A stretch of 64,000 nucleotides of DNA from Mytilinidion resinicola (taxonomy: Eukaryota; Ascomycota; Dothideomycetes; Mytilinidiales; Mytilinidiaceae): positions 1,543,838-1,607,837 of the forward strand of contig NW_022985441.1 of NCBI RefSeq assembly GCF_010093595.1, read 5' to 3'. Positions 13,099 to 23,142 of this stretch are shown one piece after another (position 1 is the first letter of the stretch; every line of letters starts with the position of its first letter). The translations under genes were made by a program, and so were the position numbers. The notes beneath the pieces are model-generated. The model was not told the DNA's origin. It saw nothing but the letters and a program-made list of their open reading frames with translations, and did no database searches.

Positions 13099-13776
13099 AT
13101 GTCTTCCTCAGCATCTCAATCCGACGAGGAGGCACCCTCCCTGTCTCTCTCTGATTACAAAACGGCGAGAAGTTCCATCAAGTCTATCTCCCGTTTACTG
13201 TCTAAGAGCACCTACCAGAATATGCAGGACGAGACGGAGCTCTCCCGCCAACGCTGGGAGCTAAAACTCTACATTAGCGACATGATCGACGCATTCCGCC
13301 GCAAGGTCGCGGCGGGCGCCGAGATCCCGACCGAGATAGAGGTGTATCGGCGGAAGTTTGCGTCGCGGGTGGAAAGTCGAGCGAATAGCTCGAATACCAC
13401 TCCGGAGAAGCCGACTTCTAATTCAGTGGGAGTTGCGAACGGGCTAAGCATCAACATGGATCGTGTCAGCCCATGGAGAGAGCTGTTGGGGGAACGTTCT
13501 GAGGTGTTGCAGAAGCTGGAGACGGTTGCTGCGTCGGCGGATGACAAGAGCGGATGGTTGGCGAAGCTGCTAGATAAGGAGTATTGGCGGGAGATGGGGT
13601 CTTATGAGAAGTGGGCGGGCATGTATGAGTTTGTATACAGGAGGAGTGTTGAAGAAACAGCAAAGCAGAGGAGGGACGTGGTGCCGAAAATTGCGGTGGA
13701 GGGGATTGGAAAGGAAAGTGAAAATGGGATGGAGCCGATAGGGTTGGGTTTAAGGTTCATAAAGGGAGAGATTTGA
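13099..13776 (+). CDS. Hypothetical protein of 225 residues
   Basis: A single uninterrupted frame begins with MSSSASQSDEEAPS and has balanced composition: hydrophilic, helix-rich, with KSISRLLSKSTYQNMQDE and WELKLYISDMIDAFRRK in the first third, a Ser/Thr/Asn-rich linker near 95-115 and WLAKLLDKEYWREMG in the last third. It has no signal peptide or membrane segment that I can see, and no cysteine or histidine cluster. I do not recognise the family. The codon use and sharp start-stop limits argue for a real gene. It is convergent with the RRP42 gene, whose stop lies 475 bases downstream on the other strand. An extra exon at the 3' end cannot be excluded. Confidence 0.6.
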   Translation: MSSSASQSDEEAPSLSLSDYKTARSSIKSISRLLSKSTYQNMQDETELSRQRWELKLYISDMIDAFRRKVAAGAEIPTEIEVYRRKFASRVESRANSSNTTPEKPTSNSVGVANGLSINMDRVSPWRELLGERSEVLQKLETVAASADDKSGWLAKLLDKEYWREMGSYEKWAGMYEFVYRRSVEETAKQRRDVVPKIAVEGIGKESENGMEPIGLGLRFIKGEI

Positions 13777-14251
13777 GTATTTCGGGGCGTAGATAAGTTG
13801 GCTTATGACATGAATGGTACGAATCGAGAAATCTATGCGGTGAGTTTAAAGGGTGGCCAGATGTAAACTAAAACGGCAAGGCTGGATGCCATTCTAACGT
13901 GTGAAATTGAACTGTTTCCATTAAGACCATTTGAAACCGTACGATTGCATGATCGCGACTTGGGGTATATACTTTGTAGGAACCTTCCGTTCCTGATGGG
14001 ATATAAACAGATTTCGAGAGAACGCTGAAAATCGTCGTGTACAACACGAAGCTTTACCGTTTGTCTTCAATTCAACTTTCAACGATGTTGATGCTACTCA
14101 CCGTCTAAGCACACGGACTAGGCTGTTGGTCCTAGTAATGGCGAAGTGCCCGCGGGCTTCCTGGGCTTGACGCGTTGCGTACTTAGTGAACGGTAGTTCT
14201 GCCGTGGTTTGAAGACCGAAGGTTGCGATACCGCCGTTTTCAAGCATTGGC

Positions 14252-15385
14252 TCAGCTTTCCACCTCAACTTTCTCCAGCGCCTCCAGCACTTCCTCAGCT
14301 ACGCCTCCTTTTTCGACTACGATCTTTAGAACTCTTCCAACCAAGTTCCTCTTGATACCACCTCTTGGCGGCGTCCACACACCTAGCAAACTCATTGCTT
14401 CGCGCTGAGCCATAGCATCCGTACTTGAAACCGGAACAACGCCTCCAGTGGCCGAGTTGAGCAGGTTGGGAATACCTGGGGGTGTAAGACGGGATGGAGG
14501 GTCAATCGTCCGGATTGTAAGTAGGCGGACAGCTTCGGACGTCTTGGATTGTGATGCTGCGCATGATACTGCCAGCACAGCTTCGGCTACTGCTAGTTCC
14601 TCTTTGCTGGGATCGAATATGATGTTTTGGCCAACTGCCATGACGAGTAGAGTCACGGGAGGCTTGTCTAGATATGCGCTGTAGGGCTTCTGGCGGCCCG
14701 AACGGGGGTATATAGGCGTGGATGCCTCCCAATCGTCGTCGAAGAGGGGGTCTTCCTCTTTCTCGGACTTCAAAGCGGGGAGGCGGGCGGAGAGGAGGGC
14801 GAGGTGGGTGGTCAAAGACAGGAGGGGTAGAGGGTATGAGAGTGGAGGAGAGAGGAGGAGAATCTATGCTTGTGTTAGCTCAAGCGCCTAATTGCTACCA
14901 TGTAGAGTACTCACATCGACGTAGAGCTTCCAGTGGAACCGTTGGTTGATGTAAAGCCGGTCTTTGAGGTCTCCACTGGCTAGCAAAGCTTCTGTAAGCA
15001 TGGCTGAGAGGAACACAGGTAATGAATCATCGTCTCGGAAGCCTGGGATCTCAATGCTCATCTCCACCCACGAGTTCTCGCCCACGCCTGTTTCTTCCTC
15101 TTCCTCGTCATCCATGTCTACATCGGCCGTCTCTTTATCCGGCGTAGGCTGCCATTGTGACTTCTCTACTTCAGCCTTGACTCCTACTATTGCTTCGGTC
15201 CCGTCTGCGAAACACACTCGAGCACTCCCGTTTGCGCCGGGTAGGATGTCGCTTTCAGCTACCAAAGGACGGAATTGCGTCGGCGAGCGGCCATCAGGGC
15301 GGATAGGCGGATCCAGAGACAGCGATGAGTGTAGGTAAGAGAGTTCGGCGGGGGAGAGCAGCACTTGCGCTTGTACGGGAGCCAT
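14252..15385 (-). CDS. RRP42: Exosome complex subunit RRP42 (RNase PH fold)
   Basis: Two exons on the minus strand, 15385-14915 and 14863-14252, give 360 residues. The 51-base intron has donor GTGAGT and acceptor CATAG. The join reads WKLYVD-ILLLSPPLSYPL, as expected for this family. N-terminal PPIRPDGRSPTQFRPL and ARVCFADGTEAIVGVKAEV are the signature of the eukaryotic Rrp42/EXOSC7 branch of RNase PH proteins, and an acidic insert DVDMDDEEEEE follows near residue 90. The C-terminal half holds VTLLVMAVGQNIIFDPSKEE. Rrp42 is a catalytically inactive member of the six-subunit ring of the RNA exosome, acting in 3'-5' RNA processing and decay in nucleus and cytoplasm. The gene is divergent from MCH1, with 465 bases between the starts. 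Confidence 0.92.
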
Positions 15386-15850
15386 GTTGTCGCGTGGTGG
15401 TGGGATGTGCTGGAGCGCCGTCTTTTGGAGTCGAAAATGCAGAAAAGTGGACCAATCAGAAATTGGGACTGAAATATTCCTGTGTAGTAGTTGACGAAAC
15501 GGTTAGTACGCCGAAGGACTCCTGCATGTAAGCTATCCAGAGCTGAGTGCTATCACAATATTACATCGAATCAGAAATTAGGTCGAGGTCTTCTGACGGT
15601 GTCATCTGGAGCTTTGTCTCAAGGAATGCATCAAATGCCAAGAGGACGAAGTGTCCTCCAATAGCAAACGGCCCTGATGACGGCAGACCTCATCTAGGTA
15701 CAGCCCTGCCAGCGGTGACAGCACCACGACGCAGTCCGCGCTTCGTTGCCTTGGACCGCCATCAACACTCGCTGTGCTCCTGTACTCGGCACCCCCTATA
15801 TCTCAGTCCAATGCATTCTTAGCCCCCCACCGCCCGCTGTTACACCCGCC

Positions 15851-17665
15851 ATGCCTCACGCGCCCAGTTCGTCTAATGGCATCGACAAGCTCGACTACCG
15901 CACTCCTGCCGACGCGCGCCGGCCTCTCCTCCAGCCCGACACCGAAAGCGACTCCAACCGCCTCAGTCAAGACACCAGCTGTTCCGGCAGCTTCTTCGAG
16001 CAGGTAGCAGAGGGCATCGTGGAACGCGACCGCCGCCTGATGCAGCGCCACATCCTCCGATGGCTGACCTTCGTGTGGGCCATCGTGAACTGCCTATGCG
16101 CAGGCAGTATCACGGCTTACAGTCTCTACGGCCATCTGTTCCAGTCCCGGTTGCATTACACCCAGTTCCAGGTCAACATCGTCTCTATCACGGCCGAGCT
16201 GGCCATGTACCTACCTGTCCCGGCGTTTGGCTACCTCTGTGACCGGCTCGGGCCCGGCATACCCTCGTTCCTGTCTGGTCTCTTCTTCGGCGTCGGATAC
16301 CTACTCGCCGCCTTTGCCTACCAGAGCGGACCGCCGCCGTCTGCTGGAGGGGAGGGATGGCCATTCGGGTTAATGGTAGTGGCATTCGTTGCTATTGGCA
16401 TGGGCACGAGCTGCATGTACCTTTCTGCCGTCACAACATGTGCGAAGAACTTCGGGAGAGGAAACGCCAAGGGAGTGGCCCTCGCCGTCCCCATCGCAGC
16501 ATTCGGCCTCAGTGGAATGTGGCAGAGCCAGGTTGGGAGTCGGTTGCTGTACGAGAAGAACCCAGATGGAAGCCGAGGGGATGTGGATGTCTTCCGCTTC
16601 TTCCTTTTCCTTGGAATCATGCTTCTTGGAGTCGGCCTCGTAGGCACCTTTACTCTCAAGATTGTAGACGAAGAGGGGATGATAGACGATGCTGTTGACG
16701 AACTCGAGCGGAGTGGACTCCTTGCACGGGACGAGTTCTTCGATCGCGCCGCAGATATACACGGATACGGTACCATGGACGCCCGGGACCTCTCAGACTC
16801 ACAGTTCGACTTCTTACAAACCGAGGCAGAGCGACTGAAGGAGCGTGCAGAGGAAGAAGCGCGGAAAAAGACCTGGCTTTTGAACGAAGAGACTCGTCGC
16901 TACCTCGCTGACCACACCATGTGGTGGTTAGCAGCGGGCGTCTTCCTCGTCACCGGCCCCGGCGAAGCCTTCATCAACAATCTAGGGACAATAATAGGCA
17001 CCCTGTCCCCCCCTCACCATACGTCCTCGCCCCCACCAACCTCCCCTGCAACCCACGTCTCCATCGTCGCCATCACCTCGACTGCCGCCCGCCTCCTAAC
17101 CGGCACCCTCTCCGACATCCTCGCCCCTGTAGCCCCCATCCACCAACACCGCCGCGGCCCCGACTCTCTCGGCAACTCTCTCGAATCTCTCCCCCCAACC
17201 AAACGCTTCACCGTCTCCCGCGTCACCTTTCTCCTCACCTTCTCCCTCATCCTCTCCCTCGGCCAGCTGCTCCTCGCATCCGGCGTGATCCAGAACCACG
17301 CTGGCCGCTTCATCTGGGTCTCAGCCTTCATAGGCGCCGGCTACGGCGCCGTCTTCTCGCTCCTCCCTATCGTCGTCTCCGTTGTGTGGGGAGTCGAAAA
17401 CTTTGGCACCAATTGGGGCATCTTAGCCACCGCCCCTGCCCTCGGAGCCACAGTATGGGGTGCCGTTTACGCCGCTGTTTACCAGCACGCTGCCGAGGCT
17501 GGTGGTGTAGGAAGCGAGGCTGCGAAGGAGGTCTTGTGTTACGGGGCTAGCTGCTATGCGCCTACCTTCTGGGCCATGGCTGTCAGCGTATGGGTCGCGT
17601 GCGGGCTCTGGGTTTGGGCATGGAGGGGGCCGGGTGGGTGGATGAAGAGAGGGATTGCGGTGTGA
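15851..17665 (+). CDS. MCH1: MCH1-type major facilitator transporter
   Basis: The intronless gene encodes 604 residues from the ATG at 15851. An open frame continues upstream to 15746, but the extra 35 residues are poor. The protein starts with a hydrophilic head, then membrane segments beginning with WLTFVWAIVNCLCAGSITAY. The blocks SRLHYTQFQVNIVSITAELA, YLPVPAFGYLCDRLGP and GMGTSCMYLSAVTTCAKNF are typical of fungal Mch1. A long charged cytoplasmic loop (about residues 280-350) precedes the second bundle, which begins MWWLAAGVFLVTGPGEAFINN. Near residue 410 a Pro/Ser/His-rich stretch interrupts the second bundle. Yeast Mch1 resembles monocarboxylate transporters but lacks proven monocarboxylate transport, so the substrate is unknown. 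It probably resides in the vacuolar membrane by analogy. Confidence 0.87.
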   Translation: MPHAPSSSNGIDKLDYRTPADARRPLLQPDTESDSNRLSQDTSCSGSFFEQVAEGIVERDRRLMQRHILRWLTFVWAIVNCLCAGSITAYSLYGHLFQSRLHYTQFQVNIVSITAELAMYLPVPAFGYLCDRLGPGIPSFLSGLFFGVGYLLAAFAYQSGPPPSAGGEGWPFGLMVVAFVAIGMGTSCMYLSAVTTCAKNFGRGNAKGVALAVPIAAFGLSGMWQSQVGSRLLYEKNPDGSRGDVDVFRFFLFLGIMLLGVGLVGTFTLKIVDEEGMIDDAVDELERSGLLARDEFFDRAADIHGYGTMDARDLSDSQFDFLQTEAERLKERAEEEARKKTWLLNEETRRYLADHTMWWLAAGVFLVTGPGEAFINNLGTIIGTLSPPHHTSSPPPTSPATHVSIVAITSTAARLLTGTLSDILAPVAPIHQHRRGPDSLGNSLESLPPTKRFTVSRVTFLLTFSLILSLGQLLLASGVIQNHAGRFIWVSAFIGAGYGAVFSLLPIVVSVVWGVENFGTNWGILATAPALGATVWGAVYAAVYQHAAEAGGVGSEAAKEVLCYGASCYAPTFWAMAVSVWVACGLWVWAWRGPGGWMKRGIAV

Positions 17666-17876
17666 TTGTTGCAACGGTGCCTCCCCTTGAGTATGGGCAT
17701 AGAGTTGGTGGAGGATCTAGAGGACGCGAGACGATTTCCATACCTATCTTCCTGATATTAGACCATTGCGCGGCGTTTTTGGGAACATGTTTGTCCATTA
17801 GCGACTGCATATTGGCGATCTTCTGGTGTAACTTGTAGCCTTTACGTCTTGCGCCTTCGGCAGACATACCGAACAT
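17583..17876 (-). CDS. Possible small protein overlapping the end of MCH1
   Basis: A 97-codon frame on the minus strand starts with MFGMSAEGARRKG. Its first 55 residues, including LHQKIANMQSLMDKHVPKN and WSNIRKIGMEIVSRP, are balanced and basic-helical and look like real protein. The last 40 residues are low complexity and lie antisense to the MCH1 coding end. An intron near 17700 could skip that part, or the frame could be chance. No family recognised. Confidence 0.35.
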   Translation of the reverse strand: MFGMSAEGARRKGYKLHQKIANMQSLMDKHVPKNAAQWSNIRKIGMEIVSRPLDPPPTLCPYSRGGTVATITPQSLSSSTHPAPSMPKPRARTRPIR

Positions 17877-17994
17877 CTATTACCAAGTAGCACCCCGGGC
17901 GTGCATCAAACAATACTATTTTGCTCAAGTATGCGATCTCCCCCCCCTGGGTGCTACCCCCACCCCTTCACCCCCTCAACCCACAAATCCCATC

Positions 17995-19146
17995 CTACCG
18001 TCTCACGACTTCCACCTCACTCCTCTCAAGCACATACACCCAATGCACGACCCTCGGCCTATGCACCTCCTTCCCAGCCTCTCCCTCTCCCGCCGTCTCT
18101 ACCGCCTCTCGCCGCTCGAGCCGCCACAGCGCCGCTGGGTCTGGGAAGCCTTGCTCGAGCAGTTCCCGCGGCACGGCTGATTCCGCGTCTGTGGATGCAG
18201 GTAGGAACGGGAAACGCGCGCTGGAGTACGACAAGCAGATCCAGCGTGCGTGGGGCGTGGCTAGCGCGGCGAGGTGGACGGCGAGGAGGGTTAGGGGGTG
18301 GATGTAGTAACAAGGAGACGAAGGAGCAGAAGGAGGAGAAGGAGGGGGAGGAGGGAGTTGTGCGGGGGGAGACGAGGATGACGCGGAAAGCGAAGGGACG
18401 GAAGCGGGCCGGATACTCAGCGGGTACGGTGGCGATACGGGGATGTCTTCAGCGCACGCTATGGCGTCGGAGCAGGACTTCTCGACGATGAGGGTGTAGG
18501 AACCCGGGGAGCAGGCGGAGAGGAGGGAGGGGAGGGAGAGGAGGTCGACTGTGGTCCAGCGCATGTGGGTGGGAGAGGGAGTGGGACGGGCGAGGCTGGG
18601 GTTACTTGGGGTGGGTTTGGTATCATTTGGGCTTTTGGTACTGTTGTACCCTTTGCTCCCTTTGCGTGTTTTGGTATCATTTTGTCCATTGGTATCATTT
18701 TGCCCGATGGTACCATTTTGCTCATTGATGCCGTTTGAACTACTGATGCCATTCTGAACTTCGTCGGGTACACTCGTGCTTCCCGAGCTGTCTACGTTTT
18801 CGGCACTTTTTTGACCCTCGTGGTTGCCCTCTCCCTCCCCGTTTGGCTCTTGAAATATCTCCGCTTCCCGCCGCTTGCCTAGGTCGATGGCTTCTTTCGA
18901 GAAATCTACGTTGTGAATTTGGGATGGCTCATCTACGTGTGCGCGGAGGTGGTACGAGAGCAGTGATGTCCCACAGCCAATGTGTAGAATATTCGGGGTT
19001 GTTGCTTCGGAAGTGTCTCGCAAAGCAGCCGTGATGTGCGGATCGAGAATGGATGCTGGTTGGAGCCAGTCGAAAGCACTTGGGTTTGAATGAAAGCGTG
19101 TATCCCAGTACTCCGAGGAGGAGAAGGGCGGCGGCGACGGTCCCAT
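17995..19146 (-). CDS. Class I SAM-dependent methyltransferase
   Basis: One exon, 383 residues. The N-terminal SSEYWDTRFHSNPSAFDWLQ is the opening of the METTL13/EFM-like methyltransferase group. Motif I is NILHIGCGTSLLSYHLR (residues 52-68), which binds S-adenosylmethionine. A hydrophilic insertion rich in Asn, Asp, Gly, Thr and Lys (about residues 100-185) splits the fold before MRWTTVDLLSLPSLL and YTLIVEKSCSDAIAC, the expected post-motif II region. The C-terminus ends with HWVYVLERSEVEVV, a typical last strand. The substrate is probably a protein lysine, but I cannot name it. The gene shares a 302-base divergent promoter with the mitochondrial protein gene at 19449. Confidence 0.78.
   Translation of the reverse strand: MGPSPPPFSSSEYWDTRFHSNPSAFDWLQPASILDPHITAALRDTSEATTPNILHIGCGTSLLSYHLRAHVDEPSQIHNVDFSKEAIDLGKRREAEIFQEPNGEGEGNHEGQKSAENVDSSGSTSVPDEVQNGISSSNGINEQNGTIGQNDTNGQNDTKTRKGSKGYNSTKSPNDTKPTPSNPSLARPTPSPTHMRWTTVDLLSLPSLLSACSPGSYTLIVEKSCSDAIACAEDIPVSPPYPLSIRPASVPSLSASSSSPPAQLPPPPPSPPSAPSSPCYYIHPLTLLAVHLAALATPHARWICLSYSSARFPFLPASTDAESAVPRELLEQGFPDPAALWRLERREAVETAGEGEAGKEVHRPRVVHWVYVLERSEVEVVRR
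18640..18750. repeat. Degenerate 18-base repeat inside the methyltransferase gene
   Basis: The unit close to TTGGTATCATTTTGTCCA recurs several times on the plus strand. On the coding (minus) strand it encodes Asn/Gly/Asp/Thr-rich units such as GQNDTN and NEQNGT. The copies keep the reading frame. Confidence 0.7.
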
Positions 19147-19448
19147 GGAGATCTGGGGAGGGTGATTAGATACACGGTAGTGTGAGCCGTGGGCAGTCAG
19201 GCCTCACTATCTGGTGTTAATGGCAATGGTTAATAGTTTTCGTCTCGAATTCTCGTAAATGTCTTGTGCTGATACAGGGTTATATGCTGTGCATTTGAGA
19301 TTGCGGCGTTGCAGGGTGGAGTTCGAAGCATGGTCAAGAGGTGGTGTTTTCGGAGAATTTATCCTCTCCACCGAGATTCAACGACATCTGCACATCTTCA
19401 CTCCGCCACTACCACCTCGACCACGATTGTTGCAAGCCATTAATCCTA
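19147..19448. promoter_or_regulatory. Divergent promoter between the methyltransferase and the mitochondrial protein
   Basis: The two start codons face away from each other across 302 bases with no open frame of interest. Both promoters must lie here. I see no clear TATA box. Confidence 0.6.
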
Positions 19449-20399
19449 ATGGCTTCCTCAACCTCAATACCGCGAATCCTACTCCCACGTGCACAGCTCC
19501 TCCGCCCCCATACCCGCCTTTTCCGACCTACTCTACTGCTCTCCGCCCGCCATGCATCCAGCAAAGACGCCACCAAGCCGATCGTGCTTGAGAAGCCCGA
19601 GAAATTCAATCCACCATCGCATGGACGCCGGCTACCAAAAGCCAAGCCGAAGTCCTATGGGCCGGAGCTGACGGCGACCCAGAAAGAGATGATGGCGAGA
19701 AAGAAGTACCCGCATATGATGCCGCCGAAGAACAGTTTTCTGTACAAGTTCTTGCACGATAGGTGGATACATACTTGGATATCGTTGGTACGTTGCATGT
19801 ATTCTACGTCAATCTACCCGGCCTGTTTCTGCTTCTAGGAGCGTATATCGAACATAAGATGCGCCGCGCGTAGTCAATGGGAACATATACCACCAAAGCG
19901 CAACACTAAGAGCATATTGACCCCCAATGCCTAAAGAACCTATAGCCACAACCCGTCACTAACTTCTTTTCAGGGTATTCTCCTCACCCTCGGCAGCTGG
20001 GCCTTCTACATAAACTTCATCACCACAACACCCTACGCCGACCTCGTCCCCACCCGCGCCGACTTCAAGTCCCACCCAATCGACTCGTTCTTCAAATTCA
20101 TCGAAGTCTATAAAATGCACGTTGCGTACGTATCTGCGCAGACCGCCGAGCGCCGCCGCAAGAATGTTGAGGACGTCACCAAGCGCGCTGAGTATCGCAA
20201 GGCGCACGGCCTGGACCAGAACCAGGGTTTCGGTGGGTGGACGGCGAAGAGTGATGACGAGATGCTGGGGCCTGGTCTGAGGGCCGCCGACAGGATTGTA
20301 GCGGCGGAGGGAGATGGTGCGTCGCCTGTGGCGGGGGAGGACCGGCCGGCGGAGGCGGCGTATAAGAAGCCGTTGAAGAAGTGGTTAGGGATTTGGTAA
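19449..20399 (+). CDS. Mitochondrial membrane protein of unknown function
   Basis: Two exons, 19449-19787 and 19974-20399, give 254 residues. The intron has donor GTACGT and acceptor TTTTCAG. The first 40 residues are rich in Arg, Leu and Ser without acidic residues, ending in LLLSARHASSKD, a good mitochondrial presequence. One membrane segment spans the exon junction: TWISLGILLTLGSWAFYINF (about residues 109-128). The remainder is soluble and charged, with TAERRRKNVEDVTKRAEYRK suggesting a helical arm. The start used is the ATG that begins the presequence. The open frame continues upstream, but those residues do not look coded. I do not recognise the family. A subunit or assembly factor of the inner membrane is inference from the topology only. 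Confidence 0.75.
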
Positions 20400-20944
20400 G
20401 GTGGGGATTTTGGGCAGGGAGGGAAATGTATATATTACGGTGCTGGGACTGTGCTATACTGTACATTATGAAGGTGGTGGGATATCTTGGTTTGCTCCGC
20501 TCCTCTGCGTCATGATCTTATGAGTTGATCGCGCCACGGCAGCAGATTTCTTCTGGTTGAGTATACTCTCTTAGTATGAAGCGCGTGGAAAGCTAGAATT
20601 GTTCACGCTTTGGATCCGTTTGGTTTATCGTGAAGTAGATGCTCTTGGTTTAAATAGCATATATTACACCGAAAGCCTGCATCACGTTCACACGCGCTGT
20701 AGACACGTTCTGGGTCTATTTGGTGCTCCTTAGCTCGAAAGCGTGTCCTAAGGGGTAGGCTCTTAGTCTGAATGGTATCCTCTTTTGCACCAAACTTCCT
20801 ATATCCCAACCACCACCTCCCCACCGTATACCCTCCACCAAACCCAGCCTACTTCAACACCCCCTCCGCATCAAACCACACCTCTCACGACGTAAGAAAC
20901 TGCACAGCGCCCCCATGATCAATCCCGCAAACCCCCTGCCCCGC

Positions 20945-21713
20945 CTACCCCACCCTCAACCTCGTCTCCACCCACTCATCCCTACTCATCTCAATCATAT
21001 TCGTATAGTCATTCTGCCTCGTATAAAACGCTCTATACTCCCTCACCTCCTCCTCGCTAACCTCCCTCTCCAACTCAACCGGCTGCCAATCTCCCACCAG
21101 CCACGGGCCCTCCCCCATAGCCTGCAATAACACCCGCAAATCCTCTCGCGTAGCCTTCCTCTTCTTATACCGGACCAACGCTTCGTCTAATCTCGTAGCC
21201 CCGCCCCAGCAGACCCGCAGCTCGGCCGCGGCGACAGGGAGGAGGGGCTCTTTGGTCACGTAGTACAGCGCGCGTGTCGTCTTCCGCGGTGCGGGCATCG
21301 AGGATGCCGAAGCGGTCGTTTCGGAGGTAATCGACCCCTTTGCTTCCTCGCCCATTCTTACCGAACGAGCTCGCGACAAGGGTGCCGAGCTCGTCGATAC
21401 TAGCGCCGATGAAGTCGCTTTGGAACGGCTTCACGGGGGGTTTCGTGGAGTATGAGAAGACGGTCTGAGTGCGGCAAGAAATGAGGACCCATGGGCTTCC
21501 GACCAGATTCCAGGAGGGGTCGTTGTGGTTGAAGCGTTCGGTTAGGGCACGGGTTAGGGTGGAGTTGAGGAGCTGGGGTGGGGTTGGGGGTAAGATGCGA
21601 AGTGATGGTTTAGTAGTGAGTGGGGAGTTTACCTCGATGGGTAGGTTTGCGGTTACGAAGAGGGGGTAGTATATTCCGTCGAAGGCGAGAGATTCGGAGG
21701 AGTCTACTGACAT
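20945..21713 (-). pseudogene. Conserved hypothetical gene interrupted by a frame break
   Basis: From the ATG at 21713 one minus-strand frame reads well for about 145 residues (FDGIYYPLFVTANLPIEV, PSWNLVGSPWVLISCRTQ, DFIGASIDELGTLVASSFGK, VDYLRNDRFGILDARTAEDD). The sense then moves to another frame as RALYYVTKEPLLPVAAAELR and continues to ETRLRVG and a stop at 20945. The switch point coincides with a GCGCGCG run at 21268-21274. Loss of one CG pair there would explain it. No splice signals remove it. Either the gene is newly broken or the assembly lost two bases. The protein would be about 255 residues, soluble, of unknown function. Confidence 0.6.
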
Positions 21714-22318
21714 GGTGTGTGGGATGCCGGCGATAGGTAGGAATATGAGAGGATGTCATAGAGCGAGAAGATGGACGTTTGAGTGGAAGAGGTGATGAAA
21801 TGGTACAGAGAGATACGCGAGCTCGCAGGTCTATGTAGTTTGCTGGGCCGCATTTGCATGAAAATAGCTATCACGTGATTCCGATAATAGCAAATTGGAT
21901 TTTGGCCATCAAAATCGTTGAATTGAAATATAGATGTTTGGCTATGAGATTTGAATCACACCTCTTGCATAGTTCCAACAGGATCCAGAAGCCCGTTCTT
22001 GAGTGAGATCTTGAGAGGATGATAGAGCCCAGCTCCTTACTCAACGGATACGCAGCGTTGATGCATGCTCTCTAACTTCTCCCCTTTTACTCAAGACCTT
22101 GTGCGGTGCTTTGTGGCTTTAGTAAGCTCTCTATCATGAGATGCATCGGCACATCGTCCGTGCGGACAGATGTGGCTGTCTTTCCCTTGTATACTCCTTT
22201 ATAGCCTTCAGGTCTAAGTCGAGATTATACCATGCAATACAACTTCGTCGAAATGGTATGGCGTAGATAGTTGAAACACAACTCTGCAGGAAGTCTTCAT
22301 GCTTCAAAGTGTCAGGTT
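21714..22318. other. Spacer without a gene
   Basis: About 600 bases, AT-rich in the middle, hold the upstream region of the 21713 gene and the 3' end of the VPS37 gene. I see no coding signal. Confidence 0.5.
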
Positions 22319-23142
22319 TCACCTCCAGCCACCCACTCTCCCAGCATCCCACCTCTCCTTTCTTTCTGTTCTTAAGTAGGCAACCTTGCGACTCTCTTTC
22401 AGCCGCCTTACGAACTCCGCCACTTCTCTTTCGCTCGCTAGGGCGCCACTGCCGGCTTCGCCGTCCAGGAAGCTCTCTTCCAATCCTCGACACAGCGCTT
22501 CCTGCTCTCCCACTGCGGCGCTAAGACGCTGATATAGCGCTGGTGGACTAAATTCCCGCAGCGCAGCGTCCTGTTCACCTTGCTTGGCCTGCCATTGGCG
22601 TTCTAGCGCGCGCAGTGACAGGAGGCGGGACTGTGTGCTCTGACGCTGATGCTGGAGGTGTGACTCCAACGCTTTCAAGGAATCCGCAAGGGCTAGATTG
22701 GCTGAAAGGAGGCTTTGCAGCGGCGCGGTCGAGGCTGGAAGCAAGGGGTGTGTGGTCTGGGGGTTGTGGAGTATGGCATGCTGTAGATCGGGATTCTGCA
22801 AGATGTGGTGCAGATCGACAGTCCTGAGAACGCTTGAGCGTGTTACCATTGTAGGGTTCAAGCTACATACGTCTTGTCTTTTATGATATCAGGTAGCCAG
22901 CCGTCCTCGGGCAGTGGTACGCCATTCTGTTCATTGGCGTCCTGCTGAGAATGGCCTTGGGGATACTGCTGAGGTGGCTGCTGCTGATCATAGTACTGCT
23001 GGCCAGGCGGCAGAGGAGGGAGCGGAGGCTGTGAAGTTGCCTGTCCGCTGGAGTGGGCTGACGGTTTCGGGGGAGGCGGCGGCGGGGGGGAGGGGTTGAA
23101 CTGAAACTGCGTCTGCGACTGACGCGGGGAATGGTATGACAT
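22319..23142 (-). CDS. VPS37: ESCRT-I subunit VPS37 (Mod(r) domain)
   Basis: Two exons on the minus strand, 23142-22871 and 22823-22319, give 258 residues. The 47-base intron has donor GTATGT and acceptor TCTCAG, and the join reads PDIIKDKT-TVDLHHIL. The first 90 residues are a Pro/Gln-rich unstructured head. The Mod(r) domain follows: coiled-coil-prone SLLSANLALADSLKALESHL, then SRLLSLRALERQWQAK, FSPPALYQRLSAAVGEQEAL and EREVAEFVRRLKESRKVAYL, ending in RWDAGRVGGWR. This C-terminal block with the terminal GRVGGWR is characteristic of fungal Vps37. The protein should assemble with Vps23 and Vps28 in ESCRT-I and sort ubiquitinated cargo at endosomes. It is divergent from the coiled-coil gene at 24285. 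Confidence 0.85.
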
